NCBI GenBank assembly: GCA_958295665.1
Contig: OY282558.1
Span: 181,514,015 to 181,578,014 of the forward strand
Direction of reading: 5' to 3'
Source of the DNA: Tipula vernalis
Lineage: Eukaryota > Arthropoda > Insecta > Diptera > Tipulidae
Length of the DNA stretch: 64,000 nucleotides
Shown here one piece after another: positions 55,356 through 64,000 of the stretch; the first letter of the stretch is position 1, and the number at the start of each line of letters is the position of its first letter. The notes under the pieces were generated by a model. That model ran no database searches. It was not told the DNA's origin and saw only the letters and a list, made by a program, of their open reading frames with translations. The translations under genes were made by a program, and so were the position numbers.

Positions 55356-57171
55356 ATGAGTAAAAATTCAGCCTGGGAATATTTCAAACGTACCAAAGAC
55401 AAAAATGAAGGTGTGTGCAAACAGTGTGGAAAATCAATTAAATGTGGGGGTGGCAGCACAAGTGGTATGCAAGAGAGAGATTACCGAAGACAACCCATAA
55501 TCGCTTAGTGGACCAACAACCATTCATACGAATAGTAAAACCACTGATTCTATTTCACATTTAAGCTCTAATATATCAACTTATTTTATTAAAAAAGTTG
55601 ATGATACATTTCCAGCCGTCATAGCGCGTCTAACTGCACGTGATAACATATCGTTTCATAAATTTGCCACTTCCTATGATCTTCGAATGCTATTTAAAGC
55701 TAAAAATTATAAGGAAATACCAAAATCTTCACATACGATAAAAAAGTAGTTATGGAATACGGTGATAAAATTCGTAAACAAATTATTGGAGAATTATCGA
55801 AACGAAAAGTAGATTGCGGTGTGAGCTTGACATTTGATGAGTGAACGTCTGTGAAGAATAGATGGTATATGAACGTAAACGCTCACGGCGACCACCAATT
55901 TTGGAACCTGGGCTTAATTCGAGTACACGGCCCCATGCCGGCTGATAAATGTATGAAATTATTAGAAGAAAAATTGAAACAATTCAGCTTAAATTTAGAT
56001 TACATCGTATCAATTACTACCGACGGTGCTTCAGTAATGAAGAAAGTGAGGAAAATGTAAATTAAGGAGGAAAATGTAAATTAAGAAAAAATAGAGAATG
56101 ACGAGCATGGGTTTGAGATAATTGATGAAACAACCTCGGCCACATATAATTTAGCTGTAATCCAACATGAAGCAATTAGTCCTCTAATCAATAAAATTCG
56201 AAAAATTGTTGTAATGTTTCGCAGATCTCCTACAAAGAATGATTATCTACAGAAACACATAAAGGAAGAATTCAACAGAGAACTGTCCTTGATCATTGAT
56301 TCCAAAACCCGATGGAATAGTCTCTTAGCAATGCTAGAGCGATTCTATCAAGTTAATAATTGCATAAGGAAAAGTTTAATTGACGTTAAATCTAGTTTAG
56401 GCTTCACAGAAAATGAAATGGTTTTACTTGCAAATACAGTTGCAGCACTGCAACCAATAAAAGTCGCTGTAGATGCATTTTGCCATAAGGCGTTAATTTG
56501 TATGTGGCGGACCTAACGTTAAAGTTTATGCTAGATGAGATTAGTGCACAAAATTCAATATTAAGCAAAAAGCTTAAAGAAGCTCTAATTATTCGTATCA
56601 ATGAAAGACGGAATATTTATTCTAATATTTTACAATATCTTCATGATGCATCAAGCGAGAAAGACGATGATTATCAAATATTCAACAGAACGGGTAAAAC
56701 TGTTATTCACAAAAAAATTGTTGAATTAATTCAAAATTCTCCATTCAACTAGAACCAGAACCTGAAGTAACAAAATACACTACTACGTCTTCAAATTATG
56801 ATCAAACTACATCAACGGCTATATCTCCGTTTCAACCGACGTCAATGAAGGAAAAGCTCTAGCGAACAATTGATGATAAAATTAACAAATCTTTTTTAGA
56901 AACACATACTCCAAATATTCCGAGAGGATTAGCATCTGTAATAAGAAGAGAGATGGACTTCTTTCAAGAACAGAGGATTAGAGGTAAATATTTAAACATG
57001 GCATTTACCTAAATTCTAACCATTCGTCCGACTAGTGTCGAATCGGAGCGTGCTTTTTCAGCGGCTGGTATAATCTGTACGAAATTCAGATCAAATTTAA
57101 ATGACGACAGCATGGATACAATGTGTTTTTTAAGAACCTATTTTAATGGCCAAAAGAAGAACCTATTTTAA
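55356..57171 (+). pseudogene. hAT transposase with BED finger, decayed
   Basis: ATG at 55356: AWEYFKRTKDKNEGVCKQCG starts a BED finger, but the His pair is lost through a frameshift. Further pieces: ISTYFIKKVDDTFPAVIARL, LTFDE (then stop), MNVNAHGDHQFWNLGLIRVH, ITTDGASVMKK, IIDSKTRWNSLLAMLERFY, FMLDEISAQNSILSKKLKEA, RRNIYSNILQYLHD and the dimerisation end LTIRPTSVESERAFSAAGII, FRSNLNDDSMDTMCFLRTYF. Stops at about 55749, 55841, 56058 and several frameshifts. Related to the hAT at 38-41 kb. Confidence 0.85.
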
Positions 57172-57489
57172 TATAGGCACTTAAGAAAACTGAAAAAGTT
57201 GGATTTTATATTTTATTTTTATTAAATTAATGTTTATTAATAATTAATAATTATTTAAATTAATTTTATTGAATTGCTAGAGTTGAATTAAAACTATTTA
57301 AATACATATATTTGGGAATAAAATATTATTGATTGCGGCGTTATCGACTAGTTTCAGCTGTTTTTTATCTGTTATATTAGAAATAAAATTAGATTTAGAT
57401 TTATCGGTAAAAACCCGGTTAACCGGGATTTTAAGAAACGTTTACCGAATTACCGGTAATACCTAAATCCGGTAATTTTGCAAACTATA

Positions 57490-57497
57490 CCTGTGAG
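57490..57497 (+). repeat. 8-bp target duplication, right of hAT
   Basis: CCTGTGAG, identical to 51090-51097. Confidence 0.85.
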
Positions 57498-57556
57498 GCC
57501 CGGCCATCTCCGGGAGGTCTTGCTTGAAGGTCGAAAACTCTAATCAATCAATCAAC
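57498..57556 (+). mobile_element. Probable LINE 3' tail with (AATC)n
   Basis: GCCCGGCCATCTCCGGGAGG then TCTTGCTTGAAGGTCGAAAA and CTCTAATCAATCAATCAA. A short hairpin plus simple repeat at the end resembles a non-LTR 3' terminus. The hAT inserted into or beside it. Confidence 0.45.
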
Positions 57557-59732
57557 TCGTGAGCATAGAACACGCCGTTGCTAGTTCTGTAAATTGCTGA
57601 CCCGTTCAGTAGAATATTCCTTTCGGTAAATTGTAACGTAAATAGCTATTATAGGACGGGCCTGATTATTACTATTTGCCAACTAAAAACTCATACTCAA
57701 AACGCTTATTTTCTGTACGATTACATACAAAAACGTTATTCTCGGTGGAATTGTGTATTGGCGTCGCCTCGGACTCTACAACCTTGAAAAGAAAAAAAAT
57801 ATTTAGCCGGTACTTGTTACGCAATTAACAATTTGTGCATTATTTTTATCATATTATCTGCTTTTGATGTGAATAAAACATGACTGAATAAAATTAATGT
57901 AAATGGTTCGTGTAGCTAATTTATAAAATTGTAAATTGTATATCACATATTTGTTTCACCTGTTATTTCTATTTAATTCTAAACAAATCGTCTATGCAAT
58001 TCGGTTTGACACGTTGTATTTTTTTTTTTTGTGAATATATGGCATAGAAACAGCATATTATTGTACTTTGTGTTGATTTCCATTTCAACATTCAAGCGCA
58101 AACATTTTTTGTTGCATTATGTACATATATCATTTCAATTAACGGAAATTTATATGGCGTGACCTAATTTAGTTATAATATAACATTAGTTTATTCGAAT
58201 ATGTATAGTAAAAAAAAAATCCCGATTTAAATGTACTACATATAATTAACCGTACATCAGTTAAAAAAAATTGGTGTCGTTGGTATTCTTAAATGCACAC
58301 AGTTTGTTTAAAACTCATTTTGTACAAAACCAACCTTATCTAGCTTTCCATATAACTAAATACAGATTACAGCAATTAAGGTGAGCAACATTCCGGAACC
58401 TAAATGATGTTTGTTTGGTAATTACGTGTAATTTTCTGTGATGTACTGCCTTGATTATAATCGTAAGTACGGAACTGCACAATTTTCAAAATTATATAAT
58501 CAATAATTGCGAAAATTAGAGACACTTGTATTGCAACATCCATACATTTAATTTAAAATCAGATTTATTCGTTTAACTTAATCAAAAATACAGATTCAGA
58601 TGACCCTACTTAACATTAGTGATTAAATTATGAGTCGACAAAAAATTAAACTGCGATCAATGGCCTTGACATTTTTGGTTAAATTTTAAATTCTAGAAAG
58701 TATTAAGCTTTGCGTTTGTAGCACATCCATGCTGTTTCTTTGGAGGTAAAAATTACCTTATCTTTTTGAAAGTATTTATATGGATATTTTGATAAAATAT
58801 TCAGTTTATTTCTTAATTTCGTTTTCGCTGTACGGATAGGCAAAATTTAAATTTATTCAATGTTGAAATACAATGGAATTTATGTTTTGCTCTGACTGTA
58901 CGATTTAGCTAAGATATACGCTTTAATCTGTATTCAAATCTTTATTTTTACTTTGCGAATACTTTTTCATAGATTTCTCGCTGCCCCTTTTCTGAAACAG
59001 ATTAGAATACTATAAAGGAAGTCACGAAATAGGGATACACAGAAAATATGTTTTTGAAGTTTAAGGAAATAGGAAAGTTCCGGAACGGTATCATTACCAA
59101 CGTAGAACCGGAACAACCACATTCTTAAAAAATGCGTGCTGCGAGCAGAGAAAGTTAGTAAAATTTTTATACAATTTGTTGTGGTATGTCTGTGATCATT
59201 TCGCTTAGTTACGATATCGTTTGTCATGTTTTTATCTCTTCCACATTTTGTTTTACGAACGTTGTTTTAATTTTTTGAGTAAATTACGTACACTAAGGTC
59301 GCCTAGCGAAGGAAACTAATGAAGCGATCAGCTCAACAACAGTTAGATTGAAACGGGCCAAAAATATGTGGAGAAACAGTGAAGACGAATACAAACGTTC
59401 CCCATAAGACATTAACCAAATAATCGGCACTCGGACACCAAATTGGTAATGTTGCACATGTTGTCCTTAAACCACCACAGCCGTTCTATAATCGGAACCC
59501 TATAGTCTTTTTTTCAATAGTTTGGAGCAATCGTTCCAGTTAGCAAAGCGTACAAACCGAATGAAATACGCAACAAGGGACTCCTTCCTTACACTACGTT
59601 TAAGGAGGAAGTAACAAGAGTTTTAAGGGTGTCTGAAAAGAGAAAATTAAATAAAATTAGTCATGAATATATCTCATACAATTACATATTAAACGTAACC
59701 TCGAATAAACGTTTTGAATAACAACCACAGTT
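57557..59732. other. AT-rich spacer, no gene seen
   Basis: No frame with recognisable domains. A plus-strand reading near 59310-59400 (TVRLKRAKNMWRNSEDEYK) might be a decayed fragment. No TIR pair or array was found. Confidence 0.45.
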
Positions 59733-59901
59733 AAAAAAAAACAAAAAGAGAAAAATAATCCGATGCCCATATAAGAAACAAAGACCCGTTTTTTTTATTT
59801 TTTATTTTATAGCAAAATTGTTTGCTATAAAATAAAAAAAACGTTGTCCTTGTCTCTTATATGGAGCATCGGATCATTTTTCTCTTTTCGTTTTTTTTTG
59901 A
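59733..59901. repeat. Near-perfect palindrome, about 80-bp arms
   Basis: Left arm AAAAAGAGAAAAATAATCCG, ATGCCCATATAAGAAACAAAG, TTTTATAGCAAAATTG; right arm is its reverse complement with a few changes and almost no spacer, centred near 59820. Confidence 0.75.
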
Positions 59902-59908
59902 CAGGGAG

Positions 59909-60330
59909 TCAATTTTTCTCATGGAATTCAGCCTTTATCAAACTTTTAACAAGATATATGCGTAAGTCAATTGGAAAAAACTTTTTTATTAGTTTGAGTG
60001 AATATAATTTATAATTAACACGCTGGCACATAGAACTTAGAAGATCATAATTAAGTTTTGAATTCAATGGTAATCCTAGGTTATTACACATTGGAACAAA
60101 TGAGATTATATCATCGTACAAAAAGAGCACACGTGAAATATTATGCAAATTATTTCTATTTCTATCAATTTTAACAAGTCACCACCAATGTACTGTTGCA
60201 AATTATCAGCGTAAAGATGAAATCGACAATTTAAAATATTCCAAGATAGGTTATTTATATAAATGAAAAAAGTAAAGGGCCTAAAATTGATCCTTGAGGC
60301 ACCCCAGAAATTACATTAATTATTCCAGAA
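59909..60330 (-). pseudogene. LINE reverse transcriptase fragment (CR1/Jockey type)
   Basis: Minus strand: ISGVPQGSILGPLLF (motif B, about 60280), LYADNLQQYIGGD (motif C with Asp-Asn in place of Asp-Asp), then NNLGLPLNSKLNYDLLSSMC and RVNYKLYSLKLIKKFFPIDL. It stops at 59909. Motif A and the endonuclease are missing; a Gypsy piece abuts on the right. Confidence 0.78.
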
Positions 60331-61800
60331 ATGTTTACGATTACTCAAATAAGAATGAAGCAACGAAATAGTAGAATTGGAAAACATATAATGTTTGACG
60401 ATAATACACTAAGACAACGATGGCTGAAGCGACTACCGCCGCACATGCAACTGATCTCAGCGACTTTCGAAAATGATGTGCCATTGGTAACGTTTGTCGC
60501 TAGAACTGACAACATTTTGGAACAATATCAATGCGATAACGAATATAGCATCAAATTCATCTGGAGTAAAAATGATCAATAACAGGGAAATCAAACACAT
60601 TCAAAAATTGACGTGGCGTAAAACGTGGTGTTATTACTATTATAAATTCGGCAATAGAGCCCAGATATGCATTCAAGGAAGCAAATTCTATAATGATAAA
60701 GAAATGGATAAAATTTGCCGTACTTTAACTTTTCAGCTTTTTAATAGGCACGGGAGCAGATGCATTAGTCATTTCAACAAAATTTTTAGAAATTACAAAA
60801 CCAATTTCGGGAAGTAGATTATTCTCTACAAATGAATTCAGCTCAGAGAGGCAGTTGTGTCATTACCTATGATAGGTACGTATTTTTAAGTACACGTATT
60901 ATACCGGTCTCTTAGTGGACATACAAGGATAAAGGATTACAGGTCCATCAACTTCTTGTTATACCGAGGGCGCAATTTCGCATGAGACCAATCCGACTTT
61001 ATCAATTCTCGACAAATCAGTAGTAACATAAATTCAAAAGATAAAAGATTTAATATCAGAGTACTACAGTACAACAAGTATTAGCACAAAATTAAGCATC
61101 GTTTAGAAATTCAAGGAACATCAGTCTCATTTAAAACATGCCGCCTAACATCAGATAAGCTACAAATCGGGAAAGAAGAATTTGAGTACTTGTTAGCACA
61201 GAGAATTGGTCGAGCAAGTAGTAGCTCCTGGTCCAGCCCGGTTTTCCTCACCTTCAGGATTTTTAATATCAACTGGAAGACTGCAAGATTTATTCGACTT
61301 AGATCTTATCCAGGCACACCACCAAATTCCAAACAACAGCAATTTCAACACGTTTCGGGCTTTTCGGATTTACAAAAATGAGATTTGGTCTAAGGAATGT
61401 AGCGCTAACTTTCCACTTAGAAGACGTCTTAATTGCTCCAAAATCATTTGACGAACATTTGAAACATCTTTAAATTATTTTTAAAAAATTATCAGAACAC
61501 GGACTGGTAATTAATACAGACAAAAGCATATCCGCAGAAACGGAAATTTCATTCTCAGGACATTCAAATCATTAGATTTCAAACGTTCCGAAACAATTGA
61601 TTGTATCCAAAGCTTACCATCAATTTTTACAGACGTTTTATTCTGAGCGCTGCGGCTAATCAGATCCTCAACGATATCTTGAAGGGCTATAAAAAATATA
61701 GCAATAAGAGCGTAGAATGTGCAATGGAATTAAGTCAAGGCTTCGCGAACTGTAACAAAAAATTGTGCAACTCAACGTTATTTAAAAATTGGGGCTGTGG
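60331..61800 (+). pseudogene. Gypsy gag-pol fragment, decayed
   Basis: Gag part LRQRWLKRLPPHMQLISATF; zinc-finger remnant CYYYYKFGNRAQIC; protease with GTGADALVIS where DTGAD is expected (Asp to Gly, about 60747); RT pieces LTSDKLQIGKEEFEYLLAQR, FDLDLIQAHHQIP, FGLFGFTKMRFGLRNVALTF, DVLIAPKSFDEHLKHL, HGLVINTDKSIS; and the RNase H lead LTINFYRRFILSAAANQILN, ELSQGFANCNKKLCNSTLF. The YVDD motif is deleted. Frames change repeatedly. Confidence 0.8.
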
Positions 61801-62140
61801 TACAGCAACCGTCTCTCGCATTAATCAAATTTCTTATGTTATGTGGCAAAAGCAGAATGAGTGTGAAGTTTATGCTAAAAAAAATAACAAAAAATTACAC
61901 TGTTAAATTAGCTATTTTCCAATTGGAATTTAAATTTTATGAAAATTTAAATTTTTTGTAATTTTGGATTTTTCGTACCACCAAATAGATTCTTTTCATC
62001 AGGAAATAGGTTCTTTTCATCGTTTTCAGATAGCTGGACCATCTGTTTATATCGTTAACCAAAAGCATCCAATTGTGTAGAACATTACTAGTTATATTTC
62101 AGATAATTTAAAAGTTGATTGAATTTTGATGGTTTAAAGA
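61801..62140. other. Spacer before the satellite
   Basis: AT-rich; CAGGAAATAGGTTCTTTTCA region contains a short direct repeat (ATAGATTCTTTTCATCAGG / ATAGGTTCTTTTCATCG). No gene. Confidence 0.4.
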
Positions 62141-64000
62141 ATTATTTAGCGCCGATCCTGGAAATGACCCGAAGGCCCCGCATATTTCTTAGAACAGCTA
62201 AGCCATATAGCGGCCAATGTCACCAAGCCGATCCAATTATGATGAACTATAATATATTTCACAGTTTTTGGAATTTTTAAAAATTTTTCATTATATTAAA
62301 AGTTTTATATCGCCGACCGCAGAGATGTCCACAAGGTTTTGCCCATATTTTCGGATAACTTGGCTATGTGCCAGTCTATGTGATCAACCTTATCCAATTG
62401 TGATGAACTATACTATACTTTACAGAATTTCCAATTTTTAATAACTTTATTGTTTTAAAAATTGTATCTCCGATCATAGAGATGTCCACAAGGTCTGGCC
62501 TATATTTTTGGATAACTTGACCGTATGCCAGTCTACGTGGTCAATCTTAATCAATTGTGATGAACTATACTATACTTCACAGAATTTCGAATTTTTAATA
62601 ATTTTATTAGTTTTATAAATTGTTGTATCTCTGATCACAGAGATGTCCACAAGGTCTGGCCTATATTTTTGAATAACTTGGCCATATGCTAGTCTACGTG
62701 GTCAATCTTATTCAATTGTGATGAACTATACTATATTTCACACTTTCACAAGTATAGTATAGTTCATCACAATTGAATAAGATTGGCCACGTAGACTAGC
62801 ATATGGTCAAGTTATCCGAAAATATAGGCCTGACTTTGTGGACATTTCTGTGATCAGAGATACAACAATTTATAAAACTAATAAAATTATTAAAAATTCG
62901 AAATTCTGTGAAGTATAGTATAGTTCATCACAATTGAATAAGATTGACCAAGTAGACTAGCATATGGCCAAGTTATCCGAAAATATAAGCAAGACCTTGT
63001 GGACATCTATGTGATCAGAGATACAAAAATTTTTAAAACCAATAAAATAATTAAAAATTCGAAATTCTGTGAAGTATAGTATAGTTCATCACAATTAAAT
63101 AAGATTGACCACGTAGACTGGCATATGGTCAAGTTATCCAAAAATATAGGCCAGACCTTGTGGACATCTCTGTGATTGGAGATACAACAATTTTTAAAAC
63201 CAATAAAATTATTAAAAATTCGAAATTCTGTAAAGTATAGTATAGTTCATCACAATTAAATAAAATTGATAACGTAGACTGGCATATGGCCAAGTTATCC
63301 AAAAATATAGGCCAGACCTTGTGGACATCTCTGTGATCGGATACTACAATTTATAAAACTTATAAAATTATTAAAAATTCTTAATTCTGTGAAGTATAGT
63401 ATAATTCATCACAATTGAATAAGATTGACCACGTAGACTGGCATATGGCCAAGTTATCCGAAAATAAATATAAGCAAGACCTTGTGGACATCTCTTTTAA
63501 TAATAAATTATTAAAAATTCGAAATTGTGTGAAGTATAGTATAGTTCATCACAATTGAATAAGATTGACCACGTAGACTGGCATATGGTCAAGTTATCCA
63601 AAAATATAGGCCAGACCTTGTGGACATCTCTGTCATCAGAGATACAAAAATTTACAAAACTAATAAAATTATTAAAAACTCGAAATTCTGTGAAGTATAG
63701 TATAGTTCATCACAATTGAATAAGATTGACCACGTAGACTAGCATATGGTCAAGTTATCCAAAAATATAGGCCAGACCTTGTGAACATCTCTGTGATCGG
63801 AGATACAACAATTTATAAAACTTATAAAATTATTTAAAATTCTTAATTGTGTGAAGTATAGTATAGTTCATCACAATTAAATAAGATTGACCACGTAGAC
63901 TGGCATATGGTCAAGTTATCCAAAAATATAGGCCAGACCTTGTGGACATCTCTGTGATCAGAGATACAACAATTTATAAAACTAATCAAATTATTAAAAA
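62141..64000. repeat. 161-bp satellite array with an orientation switch, runs off the window
   Basis: GATGAACTATACTATA marks one orientation at 62241, 62402, 62559 and 62720. The reverse word AGTATAGTATAGTTCATC marks the other at 62751, 62912, 63073, 63234, 63393, 63533, 63694 and 63855. Spacing is 161 bp in most cases, with 157, 159 and 140 as exceptions. The switch lies at about 62748 (TTTCACACTTTCACAAGTAT). The unit contains GTGGACATCTCTGTGATCAG and TAGGCCAGACCTTGTGG. The leftmost part (62150-62240) is the most diverged, as expected at an array edge. Confidence 0.92.

Larger units (their letters stand above)
51098..57489 (+). mobile_element. hAT transposon (first hAT), 6.39 kb including two nested Harbinger elements
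   Basis: Ends TAGTGTTTGTATAACCG and the reverse complement of TATAGTTTGCAAAATTACCG, flanked by the exact 8-bp duplication CCTGTGAG. Subterminal ACCGGTAATTCGGTAAA occurs at both ends. Subtracting the two Harbinger insertions with their TTA duplications leaves about 2.7 kb, a usual hAT size, with a BED/hAT transposase on the plus strand. Confidence 0.9.

Noticed and set aside
62141..64000. CRISPR-like regular repeats
   Set aside because: Units are contiguous 161-bp tandem copies with no unique spacers, in a eukaryotic setting: a satellite.

Overview
The window is from a large, AT-rich arthropod genome, most likely an insect. It holds one clearly recognisable host gene with GT-AG introns, set in a dense and repeatedly nested landscape of transposable elements (BEL/Pao, Gypsy, I-like, R1-like and Jockey/CR1-like retroelements; mariner, Tc1, Tigger, Harbinger, hAT and a Sola-like/DUF7869-type DNA transposon). 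I saw no tRNA, rRNA, CRISPR or bacterial-type operon.

The host gene is a Golgi alpha-mannosidase II (glycoside hydrolase 38) on the minus strand. Five coding exons (42831-42668, 32235-32097, 11062-10970, 10902-10708, 10642-7862) join in frame to about 1123 residues with a short cytoplasmic tail, one membrane anchor, and all GH38 zinc and catalytic residues. Introns 3 and 4 are 67 and 65 bp. Introns 1 and 2 are about 10.4 and 21 kb because they are packed with transposons.

Region by region: 1-6.3 kb is a minus-strand BEL/Pao element cut by the window edge. Its RT-RNase H-integrase frame is open to base 1, but stops, a frameshift and a hairpin-rich insertion break the gag/protease part. 6.3-7.8 kb is AT-rich spacer. 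7.86-11.06 kb holds the three 3' mannosidase exons. Intron 2 (11.1-32.1 kb) holds a decayed I-like LINE, a 4.16-kb DNA transposon with TIRs (divergent BED-finger and DDE-like genes), a 5'-truncated Gypsy element with its 3' LTR, a GC-rich LINE or SINE-like tail inside a second Gypsy fragment, a decayed mariner, a 234-bp MITE and a Tigger remnant. Intron 1 (32.2-42.7 kb) holds a foldback-like repeat, an R1-like remnant, and a Gypsy element interrupted by a hAT that is itself interrupted by a second hAT-type element.

Upstream of the gene (43-64 kb) are a Tc1 fragment, LINE RT fragments, minisatellites (TTGAG-rich, TGATGGTA, 110-130-bp repeats), a Jockey-like LINE carrying a palindromic repeat and a 329-bp MITE, and a 6.39-kb hAT (8-bp duplication CCTGTGAG). 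That hAT contains two separate Harbinger insertions (each flanked by TTA); the larger carries a 4-exon MADF gene with an open frame and a transposase gene with one frameshift. Then come a Gypsy fragment and a 161-bp satellite array that reverses orientation once and runs off the right edge.

Most element genes are broken by stops, frameshifts or lost catalytic residues. The mannosidase, the BEL pol 3' part and the Harbinger MADF gene have undamaged reading frames. Family names for repeats rest on motif recognition by eye; no database search was possible.
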